Shown: one piece after another, positions 12,120-26,100 of the stretch | Layout: each line of letters opens with the position of its first letter | How positions within the stretch are numbered: position 1 is the stretch's first letter | DNA from: Physocladia obscura | Taxonomy: Eukaryota; Chytridiomycota; Chytridiomycetes; Chytridiales; Chytriomycetaceae | Assembly: GCA_027596945.1 (NCBI GenBank) | Contig: JADGJH010000020.1 | Coordinates: 1-41,355, forward strand | Direction of reading: 5' to 3' | Length of the DNA stretch: 41,355 bases | The notes under the pieces: model-generated | Databases searched by the model: none | What the model saw: the letters and a program-made list of their open reading frames with translations, nothing else | Told to the model about the DNA's origin: nothing | Position numbers and translations under genes: made by a program

Positions 12120-14438
12120 ATGGATCAAAACAATGCTACAGGTGCTGAAGTAAACGCTACGGCATCTGCAGCATCTTCAATATTACAGTTCGCGACAGCG
12201 GTAGTGCGGGTTCTCACAAACGATATTCCGACGTTTGCTGTTCTTCTTGCGACGAATCCGTTCGAGGCACTAAAAATGACCCATGTTGTTGTGTTACTGG
12301 TGTTGCTACCAGCTCTGCTGCTGTGGCTGCGTGTTCAGCTAGCCGATATTCGCAGTGTTAAACAGATTAATGTTCGTCGCTGCTAGTTTCTTTTTTCTTT
12401 TCCTTCTATTATTGCATTTATTCAAAACCTGCAATACTCTCAAATCACTGTGATCCAGCTTGATGCTCCTATTGAAGACGATCTGTCCGCATCCGCTGCA
12501 GACTTCGACTTAGTGAAAAAGAAAGCAAGAGAAAGTCCGAAGAATCTTGCAGTATGGCAGGTTTGTGTTTGTTTTTTATTAAAATAGCCGCAAATTGTAA
12601 ATGCGTTTATTAGGTTGGAGTATCGCATAATGCTGTTGCTGTTTCTGAGGAAGCTTCGCTCTTGGGTTTCAATTTTTTCAAAACTCCAGGGACACCAACA
12701 GTTACAGAAATCTCAGAAACAATCTGTCTCGTCATGATCAAACCATTCGAAGGTATCCCACGACGTCCATCGACTATTGCATTTCTGCCTTCCCGTGTTG
12801 TTTCAGACGCTCAGGTTTGCAATATATTTTTCTCATGTAAAGATTTGCAACGTGTCAATTTAAATAAATGTAAAAAAATGAAAATAAAAACATATAGGTC
12901 AAAGAAATTTCTGATCGTATTGTCACTGTGTTTGATCCCGAGGATATTCGTGTTGTAACGATGGAGGAAATTGAATCGGAAATTCCTAAATTGCGGGAAA
13001 AACGCGCCGAAGAAATCAAAAATAACCCAACACTCGCAGCGCCGTCTGTGGTACAAGCAGCTGCACAAGCTACTGCTGTGCAAAAAGCCACTGCAGCTGC
13101 GTCTGGAGATCCGTCAGCGAAGCCTGCCCAGCAGAAATTGCCGATGAATCCAACACCTCCAAGAGGCTGTTTTGTGTGCAAAAAAGATATCGAAGCCAAG
13201 ACAAAACAATGCAGTGCTTGCAAAAGTGTTATTTATTGCTCAAATGACTGTGCTGTGAGTTGCTGGTCTTTTTTTCGTTTTTTTTTGTAAGTTTAAGTCA
13301 AATTTTATGCAATATAGACCAAGGACTGGCCAAATCATAAAATTATGTGCCCAATTTACAAGTCCAATATGGATCGCCTTGCTGCTGAAGAACTACATGC
13401 ATTGCCATTTGAATTTTACAATGGCAAGAAACAATTGGATAACTATAATCAAGTTCCGTTCCTTGTGGAAAAAGAACTTCACAACGTGGGGGTGTATCGC
13501 CGTCTTTGTCAATGTTTTCAACAGCTTCAGTGGGGTGAATTGAGTGGAGAATTGGAAGTTCAGATGACCGCTGATGCAATCAAAAATGACGAGCAAAAGA
13601 AATTTAAATGCACTGGCCTCCCCGAAGAATTGTATCCATTGGGAAGACCGTTGAAAGAGGGTGTTGATCCTGATAGAATTAACAATTGGGAAGATTGGTA
13701 CAACGCGTATGATTTGCCTTTGTCAAGTCCGGTTTCTCTGGTGTTTGAAGTTCCGTTGACTGTTTTTTTTCTTGTCAAAAAGTATGCCGCAAATCGAACA
13801 ATCAATGGTTTGCTTCGAAATATTTACTTAATTTGATTACTTTTTTTAATTCCCATATATTTTTGGTGACAGGGCGCCGCCAGCTTACTCTGCATATGCT
13901 TGGAACTGAACGCGAAAGTGACCTTATACATTTATTCTCATATCTGCTACCGCTTTTTCCAAACACTGATATCATAATCCATATGGTATCTCCGGTAATT
14001 TCAAAACGTCTGCGTCCGGAACATACAGCCTTTGAATTTAAATCTGAAAATTCGACTCTTGCTGTTACGCTCACCTCAGCAGAATATGGCCTCGTTCACT
14101 ATGACTCGTCTTATTTTGCGTCAACAAACAAGAAGACTGCTGGGGCCACACCGCCGGATTTGGTTCTTATTCTGAATGGATCGGTGTTCCAATATCAAAC
14201 TTTTGCCCCAACAATTAAATTACTGATGGACAAAAAAGCCCGCATTGTGTTTACGGAGCCGATTGAGACTGCTGCTGTTGTCATGGGCAAACAGTTTGAG
14301 AATATGAAATGGAATTTGAGCATTCCTATTATGGCAAATCCTTTCAGACAACCTGTATTTCAGTGGAAGAAGGAAGTTAACTTGCCTGGTTGGAGCAATG
14401 GGTTTATTACTGGAGCAAACATTGCTCCGCCAAATTAA
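12120..14438 (+). CDS. MYND zinc-finger protein with MSS51-type C-terminal domain
   Basis: Six exons (12120-12371, 12459-12560, 12614-12814, 12898-13254, 13318-13807, 13873-14438) give 655 residues. A hydrophobic segment near residues 53-75 (HVVVLLVLLPALLLWL) predicts one membrane anchor. After a helical and Ala-rich linker comes a complete MYND finger: CFVCKKDI, CSACKSVIYC, SNDC, then W-X2-H-X3-C. The rest (about 300 residues, with RRQLTLHMLGTERESDL, TSAEYGLVHY, and a PDLVLILNG to IVFTEP core) matches the domain of yeast MSS51 and related proteins. MSS51 is a mitochondrial COX1 translational activator, but many chytrid and animal relatives lack a known role, so mitochondrial function is only possible. 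It lies 11 nt after CFAP70 and 30 nt before the next gene. Confidence 0.75.
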
Positions 14439-14468
14439 AAAAAATTTCAAATTTCAGTTTTTTTGAAA

Positions 14469-17400
14469 ATGAAAACGACAAAAGCCCCTGTGAAAAGGAA
14501 GAAAGATCCTAGTCGACAGAGTGCACGAAATATATTACCATCTGTACAATTTTCAGGTGCAATGCCGTCTGGTACATTAACATCTGCTGGAAGTAGTAAA
14601 AGCAAGAACAGGAAAGGCATGAAGGCTGAAAAAAACGACGCTGAAGACGACAATGATAGTTTTGACGAAGAAAATGAAAGCGACGAGGAAGAAGATAATG
14701 ATAATGACGAAGATATAGGTGATAATAATCATGCAGATAGAAATTACGGTGATGGAGAACTCCAAAATATTGTTGAGAACTCTTCAAATTCAACAAATTC
14801 AAACTCTGACAGCCCACCCGAAAATAATTGCTGCGATGATGGCAGTGATCTTGAAAGTTTACCAAGCACGCAACGAAGCTCTTCGCGTTCACAAACGCGC
14901 ACAATATCTCTTTCGCCACCAGCTGAAGATTCCGTTTCAAATGACGGCAATTTCGAAAATTTCAACGATGATAATGAAGACGACAATGAGGATGGCGATA
15001 CTGATGCTGATGACGATGAAGAGAGTAGAAGCCGGCGTATCAGCTTTAAGCAGTTGCAACTTGCAGACAGAGCCGGCCATTCTAAACCATCACGACGTGT
15101 ATCATCTGTATCAAAATCTACAAACAACTCAATATTTGGCCGCATTTCGCGATATAGCTCGTACGAGCGCAGCTTTTCATCTTTCATGAGCCAACAGCAA
15201 CAGCAAGCAGCAATTGAAGCTGCTGCGCAAATTCCTAAACGTGTGCAAACGAAACTGCGGAACTTGCCAAATGCATCATTGCTTACAAATGTGAAAGTAG
15301 GTAAAGGGAATGGAATAACTGGAGAAAATAGAAACTCGCGGGGAGGTTCAATACAAACACGACTAAGAATTAGTCCCGTGCGATTAGGGCCGATTGTCCT
15401 TCCAAAACGCAGACCGCAATATGCCCGTGTGGCTTATCCAATGGCGTCAGTAATACCAGTTACAGGGAGTTCGCGTGGCACATTCCATTCTTCAATTTCA
15501 ACTGTTATTATGGGTATTGATGAGGCTAGTGGGATTGTGCAATCAAAATTGAGTCAACAGAATATGCCGTTACCATCATATCCTGAATCTTTGTCCCAAT
15601 CCCGCCCACTTGTTTATTCAGCTGCATCAGAACGTCAAGCAGCGCACAGACTTACCCAACCTGGTATTTCAATCAGGGAAAAAAAGGATGTAATAGTTGG
15701 TTATTTTCCACCTCCATCTTCTGGTCTGTCTTTTGTGCCAATATCTCTACGAGAGAGTCAAATAAATCAGCAGCAGCTTAATTCTTCTATATCCAAAAAC
15801 GGCTCAAAAATCGCCGACAGCCCACAAAAAGAGGGTTTTTTACTGGCATCCTGGGACACCCATTCCAGAAGGATGGCTTACGACGAAATTGTGAGAACTG
15901 TTTCACGACAAAGTATGCGCAAATCCAAACGCAAGTTAGTCAAAGCTGATGTTTCCGCTTTTGCTTCTATTCCTGCCCTGTTATCTTCTATTAGTTCTGA
16001 TTCTGTGTCTGAAGTACTTGAAGATAAAAAGTTTGGATTTGTTCAGGCATTTGACAACCAAAAGAGTAGGAAACCTTCGCAATTATTTGTAGTTGAAAGC
16101 AAGGAAAATGAAAAAATTAGAGAGATAAAGCTCAGTTCAAAAAATACCAATGGGAATCTTAGTACAGATGAAAAACTGGATACAAATTTAAATTTCTTGC
16201 GTCCTTCGTTTGTGGTAGCAATGGCCGAATTTGACTCTGAAAATGAAAAAATTCAGGTTAAAATGAATGATAACAATGAAGAAAATGGCAGAGAAGATGA
16301 TGAAAATGTTGATTCTGAATGCGAAGATGACGTAGCTTCTCGAACTTCTCGAGCCAAACCGCAATTTCATCAAAAAATAAATCTTCCGCGTACTCAAGTT
16401 CTTGCAATGGAGACGCAATCTCCAGCTGATACAATAATTGGCATTAGTCCAGAAAATTTACAACTCTTGCGGATGACTGGAGTTATTGGGGCGCCCAAAC
16501 CATCGAAAGCAATAGTACGAAAATCAGTGATTGATCGAGAGACTTCACTTCCAGCTTCGGCGCTTCGAATGAGCAGCCCTGGCGATGTAATTTTTGGACG
16601 GCGCGGAAGTATACATGCAATTCCGACCATAACACGTCTAACACAGTCGGTAAAGTTACGCTGTATTATATTATTATTATCGCTATTTGTCTTATGAGTT
16701 ACTACAACTTGCCAGGAAATAAATTTACTGACAACAACCACTGGTCAATTTCGAGGTGGTGCACGTGACCCTCACCATCGTTTTTTGCGGAGACATTTGA
16801 AAGGTGTCAAATTAAGTGGACCAGGATGCTCTATTCCAACGGCAATTGCGGCAACCTATTTCAATGCTGAAGATAAAATCAAGGAGCGGGCAAAGAACGA
16901 CCATTTTTCCAAGCACAGCAAGCGAATACAAGGAGCCCAAGCAATGCGTGAGCACCAATGGGCAATATCTCAAGCAAAGTATACAGTTGGATCTGGAACA
17001 GGAGGCTTTGACCACAATGAAAATGGTGTTGTGAAAGAGCGGGATGAAAGAATTGAAGAGCATGAATTAAGACTGTTGAAAGTATCGAATCCAGCAAAAT
17101 ATAAACGTCTGGTCGAAAAAGAAAAAGCAAAAGTTTTTCTGCTTACAAAGTGGGAAGCCTTGGAGCAACTTCGGATCCAGTTGAGTTAATTGCTAATCTG
17201 TCAATGCTGTAATCTCATTACAAAATTTGCCACCAATCAGAATAATTGCAAAAACCACATCGCTGAAACATTATCATGAATATTTCAAAAATTTGTAAGG
17301 TTAAACTTCTTCAATACTTTTTTCATTGTTTTTTGCAGGAGTAATGAAAATTCGGCTTTACGAGCCAAGCACAATGCTATTTCGTTTGAAACAAACACCA

Positions 17401-18334
17401 AAATATCAAAAACATTGGAACAAAATGAGGCATATACTCTCGATATTATTCGCATCGATAAAGAAAGAAAAGCTCAGTTCCAGGTGTTAAGAGAGGATTA
17501 CGAGAGTTTTGTTTCAAAATCAGAAAAGGAGATTGCCAGTTAATCCAAATGCCATTCAATCTTCAGCTCTAATTTTGAAACACAGAGCTTGAACATGATG
17601 CCGAAATGACACGCCAGACGGTTGAAAAAATTGCACACGAAATAGATAAATTAATAGAATTCAAAGTAAATTCAATTGTTAAGCTCAGTTACCAAACTAA
17701 TATTAATATCAACCAAAAAACAACAACACTAACGTAATAAAAGGCCATGAAAGAATCAAATCCAACCGCAATTGCTAACAAAATTAAAGAAGCTCGAAAA
17801 GATCGAGATGAACATGTTAAACAGTTTAACCAACACATCAAAAAAATAACTGCTGAGTGGAAATCGGACCAAGCTGAAATTGAACAAACTTGGATGTCAA
17901 AGGTGAAGTCACTGATTGATGGAATGGGTGATGTAAGCAAGTAACTTTTTATAATGAAAAAAACTCTGAAAGATCAGTTACTTATTAACAGTCGCTTGAA
18001 TGCCATGTAGACACAAGTCCTCAGGGCAATTATTTTCGGAATGGTCGACTCAGACATGAAATTTCCCTACACTCCGCACAAGCAGCAAAAGCACAGGCAG
18101 ATATTGGCAGGCTTCTAGAAGAGAGAAAATTGATGAAACTGAACAAAAAGAAAGATCCACGTCGAAATGTTTTGGATCTCAATTTGCAGATGACGTGTAC
18201 TCCGGACATGGATTTTCAAATCAAACCAAAAAACCAATTTCTTCCACAATTCGGATTGCTAGGTTAAAACATGTTTTATTTGCATTAAACCATCCATGTG
18301 CAACTATATTTCAGTAAAGTTGCCGAAGGAATAA
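14469..18334 (+). CDS. Large acidic, Ser-rich coiled-coil protein of unknown function
   Basis: Eight exons (14469-16649, 16716-17179, 17241-17294, 17339-17538, 17586-17665, 17744-17932, 17992-18262, 18315-18334) give 1,152 residues. After a basic start (MKTTKAPVKRKKDPSRQ) there are long Asp/Glu/Asn-rich and Ser-rich disordered blocks (residues about 50-190). A middle region has short conserved-looking pieces such as STVIMGIDEASGIVQSKL and LLASWDTHSRRMAYDEIVRT. A C-terminal part is rich in charged helices and predicted coiled coil (RDERIEEHELRLLKV, RIDKERKAQFQVLREDYE, IANKIKEARKDRDEHVK). I do not recognise the family. Its position after CFAP70, and the style of its coiled coil, fit a flagellar or basal-body protein, but that is only neighbourhood inference. 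The two final exons are short; an unspliced alternative would stop just after 18262. Confidence 0.7.
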
Positions 18335-18370
18335 AAGAGATAGAGAAAATTTGAAAATGAAACATGGCGC

Positions 18371-20073
18371 TCAAGATGGTAAAGGCTCTTCGCTATCACT
18401 CAAGCGATTCAAATGCAAATAAGCGTCAGTGCCATATCCCTCCATGGAAATCAGCTTCAGGTTTCCTCCAAAGTAACGAGCGTAAAGCCGACTGAGAGGT
18501 AAACCGTATCCAAATCTGTCAATTATTTTAGTACTTGGTATTCACAAGTTTCAGACAAAAAATTGTGTATACCCGGCCATTGGCGCTCTAAATTCACCCA
18601 TTCCAGCTTCATCCAACTCAGTTTTTTCAGCTGTTGTATACAAATATGTCCATATAAGAGGCATCCCACTTCTTGGGATACCACCGCCCTCGTCACTAAT
18701 TTTGACAGTAATGTCTTCATGCCCTTGAGCAACAATAACTTTAATTGGGGGATACTCTCCGTCAGCATCAAGTCCATATTTTTCAACTATTGCGCGCAGC
18801 GAGTTCTTGAATAGTTCGAAAAGCATATGATGCAGATGTGAAGGAACATACATAAACTCAATGTCATCAAGATTAGCATCGACGCGACTATCGCTTCCTG
18901 CAATCACAAGTTTTATTTCGGGAGGATCGAAAACACCAAATGAATCCTGGTTAAATTTCGTCAGTCATATTTGTCAGAATTTTTTTGTCCGCCAATTTTC
19001 AATTTAGGGTGGCGCGAAGGAAAAAATTGGGGAATTGGTGAAACTCACTTGCAAAACACTTTGCGCATTCTCGGCGGCTTGAGTAACAACGTCACGAATA
19101 GAAGTTTTCGTACAAATAATTCCAACATAATCTGGATGAGAATTGGAGCTTTCTGTAGATGCCTTTGAAAGAGCAACATGCTGTCCTATGAGCATGCGGA
19201 TTCCAATACGAGACATGTAGAATCTGTCGAGAAAACTTTGTAGATCCATTGGTAGCAGATTTTGAAAAGCTTGTGAGTTTTTCATCATAAGATTCGGAGG
19301 ATACATGGATGGCATTGTAGCTCTGAATGCAGAGCTATCAGAGTTTGATTTCGCAGCAGCAGCAGCCATCAAAACTGGATTTGTTTTCGTATCCGCCCAA
19401 ATTTGTTTTAGCTCCTGAATTCCTTGGGCCATCGTAATCGCAACTGGATCATGACGTTTTTTAATATTTTCAATACATTCAACAAAGCGTCTGTTGTAAT
19501 CGACAACAGCTGGAGACATCACGCGTTGCACAGGTTTGTGGCCTAGATACAGAAATGATAATAGTGCATTGAAAAAGTCAAAAGCTTTGAAGAATTGCAA
19601 ATAAATACGATACCTTCAGCCACGAGCTTTGATAAGCCTTCTTCCGAGGGTGCTGTAATTTCACGCATCATATCACGGTCAATGCCCGCATCTTCGGGAG
19701 CAGGAAACTCGGCCAAATCAGCGTATGATTGAGAATACCAATCGGCGACGCGCCGAACTGACACCATTTTGGAGAGACCATAAGGCAGCGATTCCAACTC
19801 AACGACGCGCCTCGCAAGCCGAATTGGGAGCTCATGGTGGAGAAATTTGGCCGATCGCAATATTGTAAACTGTGACGGGGCGCGTCCTGATCGAACAGTT
19901 CAGTTTCGGGTTCAGTTTCGTTCAGCTTTGGTACTACAATTGCAAGTTTTCGACTCACCGAATTCAACCATCTGTTTGAGAGATACTTGCGTCTGAAGAT
20001 GCTTAGCACTCTGTTGTATCATTTGCTGACGACTAGGCGCGGCAGCAGCAGTTGTTGAAACTCTAGCCGCCAT
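18371..20073 (-). CDS. Mitochondrial pyruvate dehydrogenase kinase (PDK/BCKDK family)
   Basis: Five exons (20073-19959, 19886-19614, 19542-19049, 18946-18573, 18515-18371) give 466 residues. The N-terminal four-helix domain is clear ([52 protein letters not shown], then [15 protein letters not shown]). The GHKL ATPase part has the N box ELFKNSLRA, the G1 box SDEGGGIP and the G2 box [18 protein letters not shown], and ends [16 protein letters not shown]. These are the hallmarks of the kinases that phosphorylate and switch off mitochondrial pyruvate or branched-chain keto-acid dehydrogenase. The YGLP box and SMEGYGTD fit fungal PDH kinases better than BCKDK. The N terminus ([17 protein letters not shown]) is Ala/Arg-rich and could be a mitochondrial targeting peptide. 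The gene converges on the acidic coiled-coil gene, with 36 nt between stop codons. Confidence 0.92.
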
Positions 20074-20186
20074 TTGTGTTTGTTTCAAATAAATTTATTT
20101 GATTTGTTGGATCTCATGGGAGAAGAATTTTGAGATTTAACTGACTCATTGTTGCATCTTTATGAAATTAATTGGTACTTCTGATC

Positions 20187-23100
20187 TTACGCTCCGAACG
20201 CAGAATTTTTTGGTTTTGAACTTTCCACACCTCCTTTTGTCCCTGCACTAAATAATGATCCACTACCACTACCAATCCTACTCCCATTGCTGCCAAAACC
20301 TGCCGGCAATGTTGCTGAAAACAATGTGTTCGTTGGTTTTTTGTTTAGTCCTGCAACCTCAGATGCTTTGATTGTTGAAGCGTTTTTAATCGATGATCCA
20401 GACAACGAAGATGGCAACATGCCAAAAATTCCACTTGTGACATTTTGTCCACTTTCAATCGTCCGCGGCAAAAGCCGAGGTCCAAGTTTGGCCAAAATCG
20501 CACTGCGATCGTTATCTCCGTCATAAATAAGTTTGGCTGTTATTTGTTCAGGTACAGGTGCTTTGTCCAACTGTGCATTCCCAGCAAACATTACAGTATC
20601 TTCCTGGATTTTGTACAAGTACGCGTAGAGTATCCCTGTAAGCTCAGTACGTGCATCTCTCAGAGGTACAAGAGTATCTTCATCCTCTGATTGATTCGCG
20701 GCTACTATATCGGTTTCAAGCGCAATAAGCAGTTGGTCAACTGTTGTGAAGGACAACCATTTTGAGCTGTGACTTGGTGTGATTCCATCTCCATGGTCAT
20801 GAAAGGCTGTTAAGCGCTACAATCTTGTTTTAGTAAAGCAACACCAGCTTTCAATAACTTACATCTCCAACAAATTCAACGGCAAACCAACAAGCTTTGA
20901 GAGTCAATCCATGCTTAAGATAGACTCTTATTAAGTCCTCTCCTTTACTTTTCTAATTTATTAAACAAAAATTAATATCACAATAAATAAAAAACAATTA
21001 ATATTCAAAATAAATTGAACAAACTTTGAATCCATTCAAAAGCCAAGTAGGGAACTGAGCGTTGGAATTCTTTTGTAAACCTTTGTCAACAATATTGCGT
21101 CTGTATCTGCCAGTTTTCTCCTCATCTTTAATATACTCCTCTAAGCGTAATTTTAATGCCATCCATGCCTTGTCAGAGTTTGAACCTTCCCACTCAACAG
21201 GCGGATCCTCTATTAAAGATTTATATGGTGTTTTTGACCTATTTTAAAACAAGAATCAATCAAAATTAATAATAAATCAAAAACTTATCAAACCCATTTT
21301 GCTTGTCGATCTCAGCCAATTCAACACATCGCGCACCAAAAGATCCAAAAACCACTTCAATCAATGTAAAATCGAAAATTTTTGCTAATTTCAATGCAGA
21401 GTCAAATCTACCTTCCTGCGAAAAGAGAAAAACAACATCTTTGGGATCCGGAAGATTGGGACAAACAGACATTTCGTGGTATCTTTCGGCAAGGGTGAGT
21501 TTTGCTAGTGCAAGCGCATATTCTCTCCGAATTTCAGTTATATCAACGATCTCCTTCGTTTTTTCCTTCGGCTTTTCGGAATTCTCACCTTTTAAAATAT
21601 ATATTAACAAAAAAATTTAAAAAAAAAAATTAGATGATTCGAATCAAGCTTACCAGAAATTCCGTATTCAATCTCGTTGGATACGGAAGTAATCTTTCTT
21701 CTTTTTCGTAATGGGTCCAAGCTATTTGCAACAACATCTGAAACTTCATACAAAATCCATTGATAGTCAATTTTCACTAGCGATAAAGCATTTATTGCGG
21801 CAAGATAGGCACGCGCTTGCTCGGTTATTACATCAACCAAAGACTTGCCACCGATATCGAAAGACGCCACCAAGTTCAATCTTCGAGCATAGTCATACAT
21901 GATCGCTCCAGCTAAGTAATAATATAATTTACAGTTAAAAACAGTTACAATAATAATAAATAAAAAATAAATAAAAAATCAAAGGAAAAAACAACAACAG
22001 CAACAAACCACTTCGATTATCTCCACGAAATGTGTAATATGCATACAATATTTGATGATAATTTGGATCACAACCAGCTCCAGCGGTATGTTTGGTGGGA
22101 ATTGGAACGACATTTCGCGTTTTGGCCTTGAAGATCAAAGTTTCTTCAACCTCACTCTGTAACTTGCCAAATGAATATCGCATGCACATTGCTCCAATTT
22201 CATGATTTTCGCACAAAGCAGTGATGAAACGTCTAATCGAATATTTGCGACTTCGGTTTTTTGTTTTTTTAGTGAAAGAAATAAAATAAATACGGACTTA
22301 CACTTCAACATCAGAATTCGATACCAAAAACATATAAGCAGATTCAAATTGTTTTCCTTCAAGTGAATGTTTGAACATTTTTTTCCACAAAGCTTGACAG
22401 AGTTCATTTTTTTCCAGTTTCTTTTCATTTATTTTAATCGTCCGTTGATTTAATAACGAAAAAGCACTCACCTCTTTTTCAAGCATAGAATCTAAAGCTA
22501 ATTTTGCAAAAACAGCCACGACTTTATGAACATTCGCTTCCTCAAATAAGCTCATGACATGTTGATAATAACCAGTAAGGCCATCATCAATAACGGAATC
22601 TTGAAGTAGCAAGTGCCAATCTTTTTCAATCACTTTCAAGGAGCCTTAAAAATAAAGAATACAATAAAGTAAGAAGTTAAAATTAAATTAAAAATCAAAT
22701 AAATAGAAAACCTGCAAACGCCGCTGCTGCCTTTTCAAATCCTTCCCCTGCACTCGCGAATTCACCGCACTGAACTTTCACTAACGAATCCAAGTATTGC
22801 AAACAATGCGTGTCTTTGGGGTAAATATCTAAAATCTGCGAAGCAACTTTCGCTGCGCCATTTTTCGCCAAATAGGCAACGGTACAAATCATTTGCGAAG
22901 AAACTCTAAGCATACTGAAAGGAGACGATGGAAGATCGGAACCAACGGAAAAAAGGCCAAGGCCTTGAAGAATTGAATCTGCAGCCTCAACCAAAAATAA
23001 ACTGCGGGATGAAACTGAAGATCCTTCAAACCCAAGAACAGGGATAGGCGTAGTGCAAATTCGCTGAAAAATAAATAACGGTAGTGGAATAATCGCAGTC

Positions 23101-26100
23101 GACTTCTTTAAACNNNNNNNNNNAAAAACAGTTAATACGAAAAACTGAATACATACTTTCTGATACCTTTCCATTATTTTCAATATCCATCATATCAATT
23201 CCTTTTTCTTTCCGTTCCACACAAACAATCGCTGTTGAAGAAGCCGATGCAGTGACACAGCCTAAATATACTCCCAATATTTTTGGTGCAATTTTTTTGC
23301 TCAAACTTGCCAGGACTCCACCTTTTTCGTCACTAGCAATCAACGTCAAATACGCAAATACAAGCACAATATTTTCAATCAGTGAACGCCGCGCCGCGCA
23401 AACTTCTGCAAAAGTCTCCACGATTAATGAATTAATAAAATAACTCATGCCAGGGATTCTATCCCCATCAGATCCAACACTATCTCCACCAGCACCAACT
23501 GCTTTTAGTGCAAAAACATCAACAATTCTTTCCAAAAATCCTCCAAAATCCTCAAAACCTTGTACACCTTTCATAAATGCCTCTTCATCCACACCTTTGC
23601 TTTCTTCTCCATCTAATTCCACATCAAATTCGTAATTGCCACTGTCACCGTGTTCTTCACCGGCACTGTTCGCACGATTCCGATTTCGAAAAACAACGAG
23701 GTGGGCGGCTGCAAGCGGCTTGAATACCGCATCCACCAGAGACCCATGCACGGGTTTTTGCAGAACTTTTGCAAGCTCATCCAGAAATTTCGCCGCAACT
23801 ACTGCTATACTGCCGCCATCGCTACTATTTCTCGCACCACCTTTTCGAACGATTTGTACCAAGTTCACAAAATTCAGAATTTGCGTTCGCGTCGTTGAAT
23901 CTGCGATCGTATTGCAGCCGAAATGACGGGATGAGACAATAGTAGCAAGAAGAAACACTTGTGATAATGTTGGCGCCGTCGAGACACCAGACGTGTCACT
24001 ATTATTATTATGGACTCCATACTGTATTTGTTGCACAAGTTCTGTCGGTGTGACAGGACGAACGATAGAAATACCTCCTCGTTGGATAATCATGATCTTG
24101 GGTGAAAATTTTTTTGTAAATTTTGCATTTGAGTCCGAGATTGTTAATAAACCCAATGGAGTTTTTCGGCGAACGTCAACAGCTCTACATGTGGTGAGAA
24201 ACTCAGACCATTCTTTTGAGATAAGTCGGCGTCCTTCGGCAACGTTGACTGTATTTTTGCTGCTCGTTCCTAAAGAGCCGCCAATAGTATTTCGTCCAAC
24301 AGAGGAAACCCGAAAAGATCTATTAATTTCGGTCGTAGAAAGCATTGCTGCTTTTGTGATAATTTTGGCCACGAATTCTTTCATTAAATACATCTCGCCC
24401 ATACTTGTGTTGGCTTCGACAATATGGTCTTTCACAGAAAAAGTTGTTATCATTTGTTGAAATTCATCGAACAATTCATCGCCAAAGTTCGCGCCTCGTA
24501 CGTGTGAAAGCTTCGCCAAATGAATTTCCACAGCCCTTTCAATTATTTCAGCTGAAAATTGACACGATTTAAAAATATAGTCGGCATATAGTGTCTCGGA
24601 AGAAACATAGACGCCATCTTTGCCAGAATTCGTGTTCGACAAGGGTAGTGACTTAATCAAATTTTCAAGCGTGTGCGGGAAGCCAGATTTCGCCAAAGAA
24701 GCAGATGCCGCGGTATTGGTGCTTTCAGGCACTTGAAACCACCTTCCAGCAAGATTTGCTGACCCACTGCGACGGACGCGTTTTCCAAAACGGTCTTCAA
24801 CGTTGCCAATTTCAACTTCACTCCAATAAATAGCCGCAGAGTTATTAGTATTGGTGCTCACAGAGGGTATTGGTTCATACGCAGCGATCCAAATCGTATA
24901 CCACTGAAAGTCCTGTTCTGCGATTTTTGTAGCGCTGTTGTCGTCAGTAACCTTAACGTTAATACAACTATTTTTTTGAGGCAAAATTGTAAAATCTTTC
25001 AAGCACTCGCTAGGCTTCAAGATAGGGCCGGTCTTGATGCCAAGATGATGGATTTGCCGCCACATGCCGCTTCCATCAAGCTCTCCTTCAAATATTGAAA
25101 AACAAGATGCAGGAGTTTGAAATTGAGCTAACTGTGAATCTTGAGAAGCGATAACGCCAGAGCCAGGACCAATATATACAGCTACTTTAAATTGGTATGA
25201 TTTCTCTGCGGTGAAATTGTTGTGGAACACTTTGATATGGCTGCAAAATGTGAGGTTTGGATCGACTGAAGGTAAAAGATGATCAACCGTGGCGGAATCA
25301 AACGAAACTTCGGCTGAATTATTATCAGTAAAATTTGCAACAGAGCTGGACAGGCCAAGAGAGTTTAATCCGGACGCCAAAATCGAAATATTTGAAGCTA
25401 CGGTTGAAGACGAGTCTGGTGTCGATGTGGGTAAACCAGGTACTCCGGATGAACCAAAAACAGAGAGGGTTTTAATATGCGAATGAGTTATCACGTCGAA
25501 AACGCGCAATTTTTTATCGCGACAGAGTGCCAAAAGATAAACTCCTTCTTCATAAGCTACAGATGTCATTGCAACTGGTTGAAAACAGGGATTCAATGAT
25601 AGAGCGGATGATGGTACGGAGACTGCAGATCCAAATAAGCTTTTCCTCAGAGATTTTCCGGGAGTAGCTGCAGCTGCTACTTGCCATAACGATTGTAAAG
25701 ATTGAAGACCAAAGCTTTTCTGTTCAGCCATTTCAGAAACAGAAACTAGTGCCACACAACAAACCAAAAAACAAAAATAATAAAAAGTCAGCCCAAACTA
25801 ATAGTTAACATTTTCACTGCTGAAATACAATACCTTGATTATCGCCTCCTAATCTTGGTAAATTAACGACGAGAACAGCACCTTCAACCGTCGCAACTGT
25901 ACACGTATCCGCGTCAGGAAAATGGGCAAGACGCGGATGCCGATCTGGGCCAAACGAAAAAAGAATGTCGATTTCAAAATCGGGAATCAAATTCGGCCAT
26001 TGAGATGCATCAAGTGGGAGTTTGAAGCTCGCAACGCCAACAGCAGTTGCTGCCAACACCAATAGCGATTCAGTTTGATTTACATCTATGTCAACCACAA

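Noticed and set aside
14509..15187. Minus-strand frames of about 145 codons
   Set aside because: They are antisense to the Asp/Glu/Ser-rich part of the coiled-coil protein and only mirror its repetitive codons.
18371..20073. Branched-chain keto-acid dehydrogenase kinase as an alternative name
   Set aside because: The [15 protein letters not shown] and SMEGYGTD boxes fit PDH kinases better than BCKDK (FGLP, TDVYL), though the family split is not certain in chytrids.
23636..24460. Open frames of 80-155 codons on the plus strand
   Set aside because: They lie wholly antisense to the large NUP160 exon and have no family resemblance; they are shadows of a strongly coding strand.
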